This document shows positions 18,508 to 28,531 of a stretch of DNA of 64,000 nucleotides, in pieces. Numbering within the stretch: position 1 is the first letter of the stretch; each line of letters starts with the position of its first letter. The notes beneath the pieces are model-generated. The model made no database searches. It was given only the letters and a program-made list of their open reading frames with translations, and was not told the origin of the DNA. Both the position numbers and the translations under genes were made by a program. The DNA comes from Verrucomicrobiota bacterium (GTDB taxonomy: Bacteria; Verrucomicrobiota; Verrucomicrobiia; Opitutales; Opitutaceae). The stretch is from assembly GCA_023433275.1 (NCBI GenBank), contig JAEZDN010000021.1, forward strand, positions 62,001 through 126,000, given 5' to 3'.

Positions 18508-20751
18508 ATGGCCACCGCAAGTAATCTCACCGGCACCCTGCGCCGCTCCCTGCTCATCAAGGTCATTTCGAAACCCGCGCCCAGCAAAGAGGACGTCAAC
18601 ACCGTCATCGAGCTCACCGCCAGCAAGGTTGTCGAATCCCTCCAGGCCCAGTCCATGACCCTGTATCTCGTCGAGGGCGGCGAGATTGCGTTCAAGCACA
18701 TCTATTACTCCCCCACGCTCTGGGGCCAGGACAAGGACAAGGAAATCCAGTTCAAGGAAACCACGCGCAAGCTCCTCGCGCTGAAACTACCCGCGGGCAC
18801 GGGCAACGTCGGCAAGGTCATCCAAACGGGCGAACCTCTCTTCTTCAGCGGCAAGGGCGCCGACGCCGCGACCCTCAAGAAAATGGACGTGGGCTTCGAG
18901 GTGAACTCGATGCTCACCGTGCCCCTGAAGACGAACATCGTCATCGGCGCCATCCAGGTCCTCAACAAGGAGCCGTCCGCCGGCACCGGCGGTTCGTTCA
19001 CGCCCAAGGACCTCAGCGTCCTCCTCGAAGTCGCCGAATACTCCTCGACGCTCATCCAGCGCATGCTGGATCCGAAGTTCCAGCTCACGCCCGAGGACAC
19101 CGCCAAGTTCATCTCGAAGTTTACCGAGCTGCCGTTGGTCACGAAGATCGAGGATATCGAGGTCGACGAGAAGCTCGTCGAGATCACCGGCGATGCGATC
19201 ATCCGCCGCGAATCGATCTTCCCCTACAAGAAGACCGGCGCCAGCTCGTGCTCGGTGCTGATGACCAATCCCCTCGACTACGCCAAGCGCGAGGCGTTCT
19301 CACAGGCCACGGAGATGTCGATCGACGACGTCAAGGTCATCCCCGCCAGCCTGCTCGACGCCCTCCTCAAGAAGGCCTTTGGCGAGAAGGCCGGCGCCAA
19401 GAAGCCGGGCGAGGAAGCCGCCGAGGTCGACATCGATGAGGTGAAGGACCTCATCGCGGGCGCCTACACCGAGGGCGGCGGCTCCGGCGAGGTCAAGGCC
19501 ACCGACCTCGAGAGCGAGGACTCCGCCCCCATCATCCAGCTCACCAACCGCATCATCGAGGACGCCTATGTCTCGGGCGCTTCCGACATCCACATCGAGC
19601 CGATGGAGAAGGACCTGGTCGTGCGCTACCGCGTGGACGGCGTCTGCGCGGAAAAGATGCGGCTGCCCAAGCAGGTGTGCTTCGCCCTCGTCGCCCGCCT
19701 GAAGATCATGTGCAACCTCGACATCTCCGAGCGGCGGTTGCCGCAGGACGGGCGCATCGTCTTCAAGAAATACACCAAGAAGAACATCGATATCGACCTT
19801 CGCGTCGCCACCGGGCCGATGAACCACGGCGAGAAGGTGGTCATGCGCATCCTCGACAAGGCCAAGTCCACCCTGCCCCTGCCGATGCTGGGCTTCTCCG
19901 ACGAGAACCTCGCAAAGTACCGTGAATGCGTCCGCCAGCCCTACGGCATGATCCTGCACTGCGGGCCGACCGGCTCCGGCAAGTCGATGACGCTCTACGC
20001 CGCGCTCGCCGAGATCAACACCCCCGACGTCAACATCCAGACCGCCGAGGACCCGATCGAGTACACGCTGCCCGGGCTGAACCAGATGCAGATGAACAAG
20101 CAGATCGGCCTCACCTTCGAGCGCGCGCTGCGCTGCTATCTCCGCATGGACCCCGACATCATCCTCGTCGGTGAAATCCGCGACAAGGAAACCGCGCAGA
20201 TCGCCTGCGAAGCGGCGCTCACCGGCCACTTGCTCGTCTCCACCCTGCACACCAACGACGCGCCTTCCACCGTCGCGCGCATGGGCGAAATGGGCATCGA
20301 GCCCTTCAACATTTCCGCGGCGCTCGTCTGCGTATGCGCCCAACGCCTCCTCCGCCGCGTCTGCAAGAACTGCAAGGTCAAGTACACGCCCGAGGGCCGT
20401 GAGGCGGAGATCATCATGAAGGCGCTCGACCTCAAGGAGCCGCCCGAGATCTTCAAGGCCGCCCCCGGCGGCTGCCACGTCTGCAGCGGCAACGGCTACA
20501 AGGGCCGCGTCGGCATTCACGAGCTCATGGTCAACAACGAGGAACTCGTCGAAGCCATCAACGCCGAGGTCGAGGTCGCCGACCTGAAACGCGTGGCGAT
20601 GAAGACCGGCATGAAGACCCTTCACCAGGACTCCATGCTCAAGGTGAAGATGGGACTCACCACCATGGAGGACGCACTCGCGAACGTGCCCGCCGACATG
20701 ATCTCGGACGACGGCGGTTCCGACACCCCCAAGGCCAAGAAGGGCCACTGA
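18508..20751 (+). CDS. PilB/GspE-type secretion ATPase with N-terminal GAF domain
   Basis: A 747-residue AAA+ motor of type IV pilus or type II secretion systems. Residues 10-190 form a GAF-like sensor ([52 protein letters not shown]). An MshE-N/GspE-N-like middle follows, then the catalytic part: Walker A GPTGSGKS at 486-493, [28 protein letters not shown] and a zinc-binding C619-x2-C622...C656-x2-C659 set. It powers pilin polymerisation at the inner membrane. Typical PilB lacks the GAF domain. The ATG at 18508 was chosen because upstream sequence overlaps the divergent yraN-like gene. No other pil genes are adjacent. Confidence 0.87.
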   Translation: MATASNLTGTLRRSLLIKVISKPAPSKEDVNTVIELTASKVVESLQAQSMTLYLVEGGEIAFKHIYYSPTLWGQDKDKEIQFKETTRKLLALKLPAGTGNVGKVIQTGEPLFFSGKGADAATLKKMDVGFEVNSMLTVPLKTNIVIGAIQVLNKEPSAGTGGSFTPKDLSVLLEVAEYSSTLIQRMLDPKFQLTPEDTAKFISKFTELPLVTKIEDIEVDEKLVEITGDAIIRRESIFPYKKTGASSCSVLMTNPLDYAKREAFSQATEMSIDDVKVIPASLLDALLKKAFGEKAGAKKPGEEAAEVDIDEVKDLIAGAYTEGGGSGEVKATDLESEDSAPIIQLTNRIIEDAYVSGASDIHIEPMEKDLVVRYRVDGVCAEKMRLPKQVCFALVARLKIMCNLDISERRLPQDGRIVFKKYTKKNIDIDLRVATGPMNHGEKVVMRILDKAKSTLPLPMLGFSDENLAKYRECVRQPYGMILHCGPTGSGKSMTLYAALAEINTPDVNIQTAEDPIEYTLPGLNQMQMNKQIGLTFERALRCYLRMDPDIILVGEIRDKETAQIACEAALTGHLLVSTLHTNDAPSTVARMGEMGIEPFNISAALVCVCAQRLLRRVCKNCKVKYTPEGREAEIIMKALDLKEPPEIFKAAPGGCHVCSGNGYKGRVGIHELMVNNEELVEAINAEVEVADLKRVAMKTGMKTLHQDSMLKVKMGLTTMEDALANVPADMISDDGGSDTPKAKKGH

Positions 20752-20791
20752 TTTCTCGTTCGTAATACCCCGCGAACGGGCAAGCAAAGGA

Positions 20792-20819
20792 GGCGCGATC
20801 CGCAAGGGTCGCGCCTTTT
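20792..20819 (+). terminator. Rho-independent terminator of the pilB-like gene
   Basis: A ten-base-pair GC-rich stem (GGCGCGATCC with GGGTCGCGCC, one G-U wobble) closes on a GCAA tetraloop and is followed by TTTT. It lies 40 bp after the pilB stop. Confidence 0.85.
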
Positions 20820-20857
20820 GCATGGGACGAATCCTCCCCGCCGGGGCTGCGCCCGCT

Positions 20858-21019
20858 TCAACGCGGGCGATGCTGCTCGTACTGCTCCAACGTCCACGCG
20901 ACGATGCCCGTGCCGAACAGGATGATGGCGCAGAACGCGAGGTCGACCTGCCGGCCATTGAACATATACAGCAGCCAGAGACCGGCGCCGGTGATGATTG
21001 CGGTAAGGGGCGTTTTCAT
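20858..21019 (-). CDS. Small two-helix membrane protein
   Basis: A 53-residue protein (MKTPLTAIITGAGLWLLYMF...) with two hydrophobic segments at about 5-20 and 26-44 and a charged tail EQYEQHRPR. The ATG at 21019 has a good Shine-Dalgarno-like AGGAAAAGGA just upstream, and a TACAAT hexamer at 21037-21042 could serve as a -10 box. No family was recognised. It is convergent with the pilB-like gene, with the terminator between them. Confidence 0.55.
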   Translation of the reverse strand: MKTPLTAIITGAGLWLLYMFNGRQVDLAFCAIILFGTGIVAWTLEQYEQHRPR

Positions 21020-21226
21020 GGGGTTCCTTTTCCTGGATTGTAACATGGTCCCAGGGCGTTGGCTCCGCGTCCGGTTCGATAGAAGGCCGCGCTACTGCCG
21101 GCCCCCGGGAGGGCAATATCTGCGCAGCGCTGGGATAAGGGGCCGCACGCAAGGAGGTCGGGTTACGGACAGATGTTGGGTCAACGCCCCATGGCGTGAA
21201 TCGGGCCAGTTGGCTACCTTTCACGC

Positions 21227-21385
21227 ATGAACTTGCTGCTCATCATTCTCCTTCTGCTCCTTCTTTTCGGCGGTGGCGGCTTCTATTTTGGTGGCCCCGT
21301 CATCGGCGGGAGCAGTATCGGCCTGATCCTTCTCATCCTCCTCATCGTCTACCTGATGGGCGGATTGCGGAGCCCGCGGTCTTAA
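21227..21385 (+). CDS. Small glycine-rich membrane protein (DUF3309-like)
   Basis: A 52-residue protein: MNLLLIILLLLLLFGGGGFY, a short Gly/Ser turn (GGPVIGGSSIG), then a second hydrophobic helix LILLILLIVYLMGG and the tail LRSPRS. Tiny proteins with poly-Leu, GGGG(F/Y)Y and a second helix are common in Proteobacteria and Verrucomicrobia (DUF3309-type) and have no known function. The reading frame is clean, TAA-terminated and followed 71 bp later by the lipoprotein gene on the same strand. Both being small envelope proteins, they may share a transcript. Confidence 0.6.
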   Translation: MNLLLIILLLLLLFGGGGFYFGGPVIGGSSIGLILLILLIVYLMGGLRSPRS

Positions 21386-21456
21386 ACGGGACCGAGGTGG
21401 CCAAATGGGGTTTCGTCCCCCCGAACCGGCCGCGGCACGCCCGGTCCAACGGTATC

Positions 21457-21855
21457 ATGAATCCAATCATCGCAGCCCGAACGTCGGCGGGACTCCTGGC
21501 CCTGGCTGGCCTCATGCTCGCCGGGTGCGCCGGGGCGCCCCGCTGGGGCACGTGGGCCCAGCGCCCGACGGAGGCCGAACTGGTGGCCGCCGTCCGCGGT
21601 CTGGACCAATACGCCTATTTTCCCGGGCACGAAATCTACTATAACCGCACCCAGGGCTACTTCGTGTACCTGGACGAGAACGGATGGGTCGAGCGCTTCG
21701 AGTTGCCGGAGCACATCGACAAGCAACAACTGCTCTCCTCTCCCTTCGTCGAGATGGCGTTTCACGACGATCCGCAAGGCCATCACGCGGAGGTCTCCCG
21801 CGCTTATCCCCGCGAATGGGGACAGGCAGATTCCAACCTCGCGCTTAATCGGTAG
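21457..21855 (+). CDS. Hypothetical lipoprotein
   Basis: A 132-residue protein with a lipoprotein signal peptide. The hydrophobic ARTSAGLLALAGLMLAGC ends in the lipobox LAGC, so the mature protein would start at the Cys and be lipid-anchored. The mature part (RPTEAELVAAVRGLDQYAYF, EIYYNRTQGYFVYLDENGWV) is soluble and acidic, with no recognised domain. The ATG at 21457 places the signal sequence right at the N-terminus. Confidence 0.72.
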   Translation: MNPIIAARTSAGLLALAGLMLAGCAGAPRWGTWAQRPTEAELVAAVRGLDQYAYFPGHEIYYNRTQGYFVYLDENGWVERFELPEHIDKQQLLSSPFVEMAFHDDPQGHHAEVSRAYPREWGQADSNLALNR

Positions 21856-21887
21856 GCACCGCGGTCAACCCGCCAGCCCCAGGCTCG

Positions 21888-24800
21888 CTAATTTCGAACG
21901 GGCGCTTGGGCGCCTCGCACGGAATCTGCGATCGTGGTCGGGACGGCTTCGGCCTCGCCGCGCTCCGAGTTGAATCGCATCGAGACGGTCTTGGACACGC
22001 CGCGCTCCTGCATCGTCACCCCATAAAGCGCATCGGCGGCCGCCACGGTGCTCTTGTTGTGCGTGATGATGATGAACTGCGACTCCTTCACGAATTGCTT
22101 CAGGAGATTCGTGAAACGGTGGATGTTCGACTCGTCCAGCGGCGCATCGAGTTCGTCGAGCAAACAGAACGGCGACGGTTTCACCATGTAGAGGGCGAAG
22201 AGCAACGCGACCGCGGTCAGCGTCTTCTGGCCGCCGGAAAGGAGCGTGATGCCCTTCAGCTTCGTGCCCGGCGGCTGCGCCACGATCTCGATGCCGCTCT
22301 CGAGCGGATCCTCGGCCGTGACCAGGTCGATCTCCGCGCGTCCGCCGCCAAAGAGAATGTTGAACGTGTAGGCGAAGTTCTTGCGGATCTGCTCGAACGT
22401 CACCTTGAACTGCTCGAGCGAGGTCTGGTTGATGTCGTCGATGGCCTTCAGCAGGTCGGTCTTGGCGTTGGTCAGGTCATCGCTTTGCGACTTCAGGAAC
22501 TCATAACGCTGCTTGAGCTCGGAATACTCCTCGATGGCGACCAGGTTGACGGCACCCATCGTCCCGATGCGTTGCCGGAGCGCGTCGACCTCCGCCTTCA
22601 CCTCCGCCCAGTTCGTGCCATCCAGCGAGGCCAGATCAGCCTCCGTCGGCTCGCCCTTGTTTTCCTTCTTCCGGCGTCGCTTCGGCTTGGCTTCGGCAGA
22701 TTCGGAATTCTGAACGGCTTCACCTGACGACGCGGCGCCCGCGGCTTCCGCCTCGTCCTCATCCAAATCCAAATCCTTCATGCCCTCGGGCTCGTCGTCG
22801 GCATGCCACATCAGCCGCCGCCAATCCTGCGCGGCGAGGTCGGCCTGGAACTCACGGGTAACCTCCTCGGTGATGAACTGCAGGCGGGCACTCGTCTCCG
22901 CGACTTTCACCTCGTGCCGGCTCAACTCGGATTGGGCGGATTCCGCCTCCGTGCGGATGGTGGAAAGCCCATCCTCCACCGCGGTGATTTCCTGCTCCAC
23001 GGTCGAAAGCTCAACGCGAACCTTTTCGACACCCTCCTGCGCCACCGTCAGCGTCGTGACAATTTCCTCGGCCCGGCGGCGCTGGCCCTCGGATTGTTCC
23101 TCGAGCACGGCCACCTGCTCGGTCCACGTCTCGAGCTCGATCTGGCGCTGCGTGATGAGCTCGGCTAGCTGCTCCCCGCGGCGCTCCATTTCCGTCAATC
23201 CGCGATCGAGCACTTCCACCTTCTGGCGGCGCTCCGCCAATTCGAGGCGAGCCTGGGCCAGGATTTCCTTCTTTTGGTCGCGGTCGGCGCGTTTTTCCGC
23301 AATGGAATTTTCGATCCCCGTGATCACCTGCTTTTGCGCGGTGACCCCGGATTCGGCCTCTGCCAGCTGAGCCTGGGCCTTGGCGAGGCGGGCCAGCGCC
23401 TCGTCGTGATCGCGCTTCAGGCCATTCAGTTCGTTCTCCATCCGCGCGAGGCGGTTGACGGCATCCTCGTGTGACTTCTGGGCATTGCGCTCGTCCGTCT
23501 GGATGGCCGCCGCCTGCTGCGAGGTGGCGAGGACATCCTTGCGCCGCTGCTCGAGTGTCTGCTCGGCCTCGGCCAGCGCCACGTTGAGTTGATCGATCAC
23601 CCCGCGCTGCGCGTCATGGGCCTGTTGCTCGGCGACAACCGCCTTGCCCGTCTCGCGCAAGTCGACCTCACGCTGGACGATGCTGTTGGCCGGCTTCTTG
23701 TGATGTCCGCCGTAGATCAACCCGCGGCGGTCCACCAGGTCGCCCTTGGCGGTGGCGACCATCAGGAAGCCGAAGGACGGGTTGGATTTCCAAAAATCGA
23801 GAAACGCCGCGAGGTCGTCGGCCAGGTAACACGCCGAGAGGATCGAAGCCGCCGGATGCGAGGGATCCAGGTTCGCCACCGCTTCCGTGGCCGGACGAAG
23901 CCCCGCGGGGAGCTCCGTTCCAGACGAGGGCGAGCCGAGCCCCGGCACCTGCAGGCACACGGAGCCGATTTTGTCGGCCTCGAGCTGCGCCAGGATCTTC
24001 TGCGCCGTGTCGAGATCGGACACCGCAATCGCTTCCACGGAGGCACCCAGCAGCGCCTCGACCGCCTTCGCGTACTCGGCACGAACCTCGAGCCCTTGGG
24101 TGACCGGCACGAACTTCTGTTCGCCCAACAAGGCCTGGAACCGGCCCTGGAGGATAGCCTTCGCGCCCTCGCCGAATCCCTCCCATTTTTCCTGCAGCTG
24201 CTGGAGCAACTTCAGGCGCGCGGTTTTCTGCGCCAAGCTGCGGTCAATTTCCTGGAGCTTGCGTTGCGCGTCACGGAAATCGTGCGTGATCTTCTGCAGC
24301 GCCGCCTGGGCCGCCTGCGCCTCCTGGTTGGAACGGCTTTGCTCGACGCGGGCCTCCTCGAGCCGGGTGCGCACCTCGGCCAGGGCCTGCGCCGCTCCCT
24401 CGACGGCGGACCTCAGGTTGGCGAGATCCTGGGAAAGCGTGTCGAACTTGTGCTGGCTGGTGCGAGCGTCGACCTCGAGGCTCGAGCTCTCGGTGCGATG
24501 ACGCGCCACGGCGCTTTCCAATTGCAGCAGATGGAATTTTTCCTGGCTGAGCTGTTGTTCCGCCTTGGTCAGTTCGCCCTCGGTGATGGCGAGCTCGCGA
24601 TTGCGGTCCTGGAAAACGGCGTCGGAACTGCCCAGCAACGTGAGCTGCGCCTCCTTGTCCTGGGATCCGGAGTCGACCTGGGTGGCCAGCTCCCGGCGCT
24701 GCATTTCGAGTTCCTCGAGATCCTCCTTGCCGGCTTCGAGCCGCTCGACGAGGCCGGCGCGTTTCACCTGCGCCATGTTGGCGGCGTTCTCCGCCGCCTC

Positions 24801-25691
24801 GCGTTGCGAACGCAGATCGAAGACCGCCTGCTGCGCATCCTGCACGCGCTGACCGAGGAAATTCCGCAGCGTGCGCCCCTCGTTCAATTTCTGGCTGCGC
24901 TCCTCGAGGACGGACCGGCGGGCATCGGCCGCCTCGCGCAGGCTGGCAACCCGGCCTTCGAGTTCGCCCAAGGTCGCGCTCAGGCCCTGCCATTGGTGGC
25001 CGCTGTGGGCCAGCGCGAGCTGCCGAAGGCGGAAACTGAGCCGCTTGTACCGCATCGCCTTCGCGGCCTGGCGCTTCAGGCTGCCAATCTGGCGCGACAC
25101 TTCGCTTATGACGTCGGAAACGCGGGCCAGGTTCTGTTCCGTGAGGGCCAGCTTGTTCATCGCCTCACGGCGCTGGCTCTTGTACTTCGTGATTCCCGCG
25201 GCTTCCTCGAACACCACGCGGCGCTCCTCGGGCTTGGAGGACAGGATCTGGTCGATCTGACCCTGCGCCATGATCGAGTAACTCGTCCGGCCGACGCCGG
25301 TATCCATGAAAAGCTTGTGGATGTCCTTCAACCGGCATGGCTGGCCGTTGAAATAATACTCGCCCTGGCCGTCACGCGCCACGCGGCGCATGATCTCGAT
25401 CTCATGGAATTCGCTGCCGAGCTGTTTTTCGCAATCGGTCAGCAGCAACGCCACCTCGGAAAACTGCGCCGGTTTGCGCGTGTCCGCGCCCTCGAAGATC
25501 ACGTCCTGCATCTTGCCACCGCGCAGCGCCTTGGCGCTCTGTTCGCCGAGCACCCAGCGGATCGCATCTGCAATATTGCTCTTGCCGCACCCGTTGGGGC
25601 CCACGATGGCCGTCACACCAGGCTGGAAGCTGAGAGTCGTGTTGTCCGCAAAACTTTTGAAGCCGTGAAGCTTGAGCGCCTTGAGATGCAT
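21888..25691 (-). CDS. smc: Chromosome segregation protein SMC
   Basis: A 1267-residue SMC ATPase that compacts and segregates the chromosome with ScpA/ScpB. The N-terminal head has Walker A GPNGCGKS at 31-38 and [16 protein letters not shown]. Two long coiled coils flank a hinge (about 500-650, with [17 protein letters not shown]). The C-terminal head has the signature [19 protein letters not shown] and Walker [16 protein letters not shown]. Near residues 1020-1050 is an Asp/Glu- then Lys-rich insert ([24 protein letters not shown]) that looks disordered and slightly lengthens the protein. The start is the ATG encoding [14 protein letters not shown]. Confidence 0.97.
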   Translation of the reverse strand: MHLKALKLHGFKSFADNTTLSFQPGVTAIVGPNGCGKSNIADAIRWVLGEQSAKALRGGKMQDVIFEGADTRKPAQFSEVALLLTDCEKQLGSEFHEIEIMRRVARDGQGEYYFNGQPCRLKDIHKLFMDTGVGRTSYSIMAQGQIDQILSSKPEERRVVFEEAAGITKYKSQRREAMNKLALTEQNLARVSDVISEVSRQIGSLKRQAAKAMRYKRLSFRLRQLALAHSGHQWQGLSATLGELEGRVASLREAADARRSVLEERSQKLNEGRTLRNFLGQRVQDAQQAVFDLRSQREAAENAANMAQVKRAGLVERLEAGKEDLEELEMQRRELATQVDSGSQDKEAQLTLLGSSDAVFQDRNRELAITEGELTKAEQQLSQEKFHLLQLESAVARHRTESSSLEVDARTSQHKFDTLSQDLANLRSAVEGAAQALAEVRTRLEEARVEQSRSNQEAQAAQAALQKITHDFRDAQRKLQEIDRSLAQKTARLKLLQQLQEKWEGFGEGAKAILQGRFQALLGEQKFVPVTQGLEVRAEYAKAVEALLGASVEAIAVSDLDTAQKILAQLEADKIGSVCLQVPGLGSPSSGTELPAGLRPATEAVANLDPSHPAASILSACYLADDLAAFLDFWKSNPSFGFLMVATAKGDLVDRRGLIYGGHHKKPANSIVQREVDLRETGKAVVAEQQAHDAQRGVIDQLNVALAEAEQTLEQRRKDVLATSQQAAAIQTDERNAQKSHEDAVNRLARMENELNGLKRDHDEALARLAKAQAQLAEAESGVTAQKQVITGIENSIAEKRADRDQKKEILAQARLELAERRQKVEVLDRGLTEMERRGEQLAELITQRQIELETWTEQVAVLEEQSEGQRRRAEEIVTTLTVAQEGVEKVRVELSTVEQEITAVEDGLSTIRTEAESAQSELSRHEVKVAETSARLQFITEEVTREFQADLAAQDWRRLMWHADDEPEGMKDLDLDEDEAEAAGAASSGEAVQNSESAEAKPKRRRKKENKGEPTEADLASLDGTNWAEVKAEVDALRQRIGTMGAVNLVAIEEYSELKQRYEFLKSQSDDLTNAKTDLLKAIDDINQTSLEQFKVTFEQIRKNFAYTFNILFGGGRAEIDLVTAEDPLESGIEIVAQPPGTKLKGITLLSGGQKTLTAVALLFALYMVKPSPFCLLDELDAPLDESNIHRFTNLLKQFVKESQFIIITHNKSTVAAADALYGVTMQERGVSKTVSMRFNSERGEAEAVPTTIADSVRGAQAPVRN

Positions 25692-25882
25692 TAGTGCTTA
25701 AGGTGAAAAAGTGAGTCGGCGCCGGTTGCCGGTGCAACGGTAAAAACGAGAACTATCGCCACCGTAATTTATTTTTGCCCCGGGCGATACGGGCGCTGGA
25801 CAAGCCTGTCCTCGCACGTAGCCTCCCTCCTTGGGCCCGTTCCACCTCCCCGTCTGTTTGCGAGTCCTGCCACCGCCGACCC

Positions 25883-27766
25883 ATGACCAGTCCCGCCCCT
25901 GACGTCCCTTCCAGCTCCACGCCGGAATACGCCGCGTTCACGCTCGATCGCCAGGGATTGGTAACCCACTGGTCCGCGGACGCCCAACGGCAGTCCGGCC
26001 ATGCGCGCGAGGAAGTCATCGGGCGCCCCTACAACTTTCTGTTTTCACCGGAGGCCGTTGCCGCCGGCAAGCCCGCCGCCATCCTGGCGGCCGCCGCCCA
26101 GGACGGCTTCGCGGTCGACGAGGACTGGCGCCTCCGACGCAATGGCTCGCGGTTGCGCACCAAGTTGATCGTCACCGCCATCATGGAGCCGTCGGGCAAC
26201 GCCACCGGGTTTTCGGTCGTGCACCGCGACCTCACGGAATTGCTGCGCGTGCAGGCCCAATTGAACAGCCAGGCGGCGATGCTCGATCAGGCGCAGGATG
26301 CGATCATCCTGTATGACCTTTCCGGGAAGGTTGTCTTCTGGAACCAGAGCGCCTCGCGCATCTTCGGGTGGACGGCCGCGGAAGCCATCGGACGCTCCGG
26401 CGAGGAACTCTGCCAGCCGGTCGACCAACCCGTGGTGCGCGCCGCCATGAAGGACACCCTGCTGAATGATTCCTGGCAGGGCGAGATGCACCTTCACACC
26501 AAGTCCGGGCAACCGATCACGCTGGGCACCCGCCGCAGCCTCGTGCGGGGACCCGATGGGCGGCCAACGGGATACCTGTGCATCACGACCGATCTCACCG
26601 AGAGAAAGCGCCTGGAGGCCCAGTTTCTCCGCGCCCAGCGCATGGAGAGCATCGGCATCCTGGCGGGCGGGATCGCCCATGACCTGAACAACATCCTCGC
26701 GCCGATCCTCATGTCGATCGCCCTGCTGAAGCTGAAAATGCCCGATCACGAGGGCGTCCAAAAACAGTTGGACCAACTGGCCGGCAATGCCCAGCGCGGG
26801 GCGAATCTGGTGAAGCAGGTGCTCGCCTTCGGGCGGGGCATCGAGGTCCAACGGGTGTTGATGCAACCGAGGCACATCGGCCGCGAGATCGAACAAATCG
26901 TTTCCGACACGTTTCCGAAGAACATCGAGTTCGAGTTCAGTTTCTCCCGTGACCTTTGGACAGTCACCGGCGACCCCACCCAGGTCCACCAAGTCCTGCT
27001 CAATCTCTGTGTCAACGGGCGCGATGCCATGCCGGGCGGCGGCCGGCTTTCCCTGCGCATGGAAAACGTGACGCTCGACAGCGTGTACACCGGCATGGCC
27101 GGTGAGACGCGCGCCGGCCCGTATGTTCGGGTCGAGGTTGCGGACACCGGGACCGGCATCGCGCCGGAAAACCGCGACCGCATTTTCGATCCATTCTTCA
27201 CCACCAAGAACGCCGGGCGCGGCACCGGCCTCGGCCTGGCCACGACCCTTGCCATCGTCAAGGCCCACTCCGGTTTCATCACCCTCGATAGCCAGGTCGG
27301 ACGCGGCACCACCTTCCGCGTTTTTTTCCCGGCGGAGCCCGCCGGCGCTCCCGCCCCGCTCGAGACCTCCATCCATCCGGATATCCCGCGCGGCCGCAAC
27401 GAGCTGATCCTGCTCGTGGACGACGAGGAACTGATCCGCGAAATTGCCCGCACCACCCTGGAACGTTTCGGCTACCGCGTGCTCCTCGCCCAGCATGGAA
27501 CGGAGGCCGTCGCCCTTTATGCCCTCCACCGCGGGGACATTGCAGCCGTGATCACCGACATGGCCATGCCGGTGATGGATGGCCCCGCGACCATTCTCGC
27601 GCTGCGCACCATCAATCCCGACGTGAAGATCATCGGTTCCAGCGGCCAGGGATCGGCCTCCGCCATGCAGCAGGGCAAATGGGAATCCAGCGGGTTGAGT
27701 CACTTCATCGCCAAACCCTACACCGCCGAGACGCTCCTCCACACCCTCCACCAGGTGTTACACTGA
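25883..27766 (+). CDS. Hybrid sensor histidine kinase with two PAS domains and receiver
   Basis: A 627-residue cytoplasmic protein without membrane segments. PAS-1 spans about 14-125 and PAS-2 about 140-260. The histidine box GGIAHDLNNILAPI puts the phospho-His at H266. The HATPase domain shows NLCVNGRDAMPGGG, DTGTGIAPENRDRIFDPFF and GTGLGLATT. A C-terminal receiver (LILLVDDEELIRE) has phospho-acceptor D559 in ITDMAMPVMDG. PAS domains presumably sense a soluble or redox signal. There is no output regulator gene next to it. It is divergent from smc; the ATG at 25883 was preferred because the frame upstream to 25775 has no domain sequence. Confidence 0.9.
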   Translation: MTSPAPDVPSSSTPEYAAFTLDRQGLVTHWSADAQRQSGHAREEVIGRPYNFLFSPEAVAAGKPAAILAAAAQDGFAVDEDWRLRRNGSRLRTKLIVTAIMEPSGNATGFSVVHRDLTELLRVQAQLNSQAAMLDQAQDAIILYDLSGKVVFWNQSASRIFGWTAAEAIGRSGEELCQPVDQPVVRAAMKDTLLNDSWQGEMHLHTKSGQPITLGTRRSLVRGPDGRPTGYLCITTDLTERKRLEAQFLRAQRMESIGILAGGIAHDLNNILAPILMSIALLKLKMPDHEGVQKQLDQLAGNAQRGANLVKQVLAFGRGIEVQRVLMQPRHIGREIEQIVSDTFPKNIEFEFSFSRDLWTVTGDPTQVHQVLLNLCVNGRDAMPGGGRLSLRMENVTLDSVYTGMAGETRAGPYVRVEVADTGTGIAPENRDRIFDPFFTTKNAGRGTGLGLATTLAIVKAHSGFITLDSQVGRGTTFRVFFPAEPAGAPAPLETSIHPDIPRGRNELILLVDDEELIREIARTTLERFGYRVLLAQHGTEAVALYALHRGDIAAVITDMAMPVMDGPATILALRTINPDVKIIGSSGQGSASAMQQGKWESSGLSHFIAKPYTAETLLHTLHQVLH

Positions 27767-27875
27767 CGTCGCGGCACTTGGGAATGGTTTCGATCGAATC
27801 GGGCGGCGTGGTCGGAGCCTCTTGCCACGCGGTGCTCCCGCGCTGCTGATGAACTGAACGAGTTTTAGTCTCTGG

Positions 27876-28149
27876 GCTGCTGATGAGCTGAACGAGTTTT
27901 GAAGCTGTGAGCCGCTTCTCTATTAGAAATGCCCAAACCCTCCCCCACCGTCATCCTGAACGCAGTGAAGGATCCACGGTGTCGACGGCTCGGAGGTGCC
28001 GGAGATACACACGTCCTTTCCCTCGGATTCTTCGCTCCGTGCTGATGACCTGAACGAGGTTTGAGTGTCTGGGCCGCCTCCATATTGGAAATACCCAAGC
28101 CCACCCCCACCGTCATCCTGAACGCAGTGAAGGATCCACGGTGTCGACG
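27876..28149. repeat. Two tandem copies of a GATCC-centred dispersed repeat
   Basis: Two similar units with a 162-bp period run from 27876 to 27987 and from 28039 to 28149. Each starts GCTGATGA(G/C)CTGAACGAG and ends in an identical 39-bp block (27949-27987 and 28111-28149) containing GTCATCCTGAACGCAGTGAA and GGATCCACGGTGTCGACG. A truncated third leading part is at 27842-27875. The inverted core (GGATCCTTCGCTCCGCTCAG...) at 28168-28195 can pair with the second copy to make a long hairpin. Sequences of the GTCATCCTGA-GGATCC type are widespread dispersed intergenic repeats in environmental bacteria. Confidence 0.85.
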
Positions 28150-28330
28150 CATGCCCGTCCTTCCCTTGGATCCTTCGCTCCGCTCAGGATGACGGGGCGG
28201 GTCGTATTTTCCATTCTCCAGAGTTCATCTCCGCTTACCATGCGACCGCCCAGCGGTTGCTGCCGGTCTCAGCCGGACTCCTGCAGTCAGAATGCGATTC
28301 CGCAGTGTGCGCGGTCGAACTGTTCGGTTG

Positions 28331-28420
28331 TAGGGGCGTGGCTCGTCCACGCCCTCGATTCCCGCAGCGAGAAAAGGGCGCGGTCAAGGCCGCGCCCCTC
28401 CATCCAAGCGCATGATTCCG
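28331..28420. repeat. Palindromic dispersed repeat, copy 1
   Basis: About 90 bp beginning TAGGGGCGTGGCTCGTCCAC and ending CGCGCCCCTCCATCC...GCATGATTCCG. The left arm and the right arm (GGGCGCGG...CCGCGCCCC) are mutually inverted and can fold into a GC-rich stem with internal hairpins. A second copy with about 80% identity lies at 37566-37653, and a related short palindrome at 45375-45397. Confidence 0.85.
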
Positions 28421-28531
28421 GCTCAGGATAACGTAGAGGCGAAATCGCAATCTCTGATGCACCTTCGGCCCCAGGCCCGATCGTTTCGCGAAAAGTCCGA
28501 ATGCTGAAAGCGCCCGCCCGCGCGCAAGGAG

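Larger units (their letters stand above)
27767..28531. other. Gene-free region rich in dispersed repeats
   Basis: This 765-bp gap between the sensor kinase and pyc has no credible gene. It contains a tandem pair of about 110-bp repeats (27876-28149), a shorter leading copy at 27842-27875, an inverted copy of their core at 28168-28195, and a palindromic repeat (28331-28420) that recurs at 37566. The open frames across it are by-products of these repeats. Confidence 0.8.

Noticed and set aside
19300..20958. A 552-codon minus-strand frame antisense to the pilB-like gene
   Set aside because: Antisense shadow; it runs through the terminator at 20792-20819 and overlaps the small membrane gene.
23589..25694. 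A 701-codon frame antisense to smc
   Set aside because: SMC is unmistakable on the other strand. GC-rich codon bias opens long antisense frames; this one has no recognisable domain.
27949..28149. Possible CRISPR array because a 39-bp block occurs twice
   Set aside because: Only two copies, 123 bp apart, with related sequence in between, and no cas genes in the window.
27865..28152. A 95-codon minus-strand frame across the tandem repeats, with GSFTAFRMT occurring twice
   Set aside because: The repeated peptide is a direct product of the DNA repeat; it has no start signal, no domain and lies in a gene-free repeat region.
28141..28431. A plus-strand frame whose peptide (SVVGAWLVHALDSRSEKRAR) resembles one at 37403-37648
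   Set aside because: Both peptides come from the palindromic intergenic repeat read in the same frame; not evidence of a protein family.
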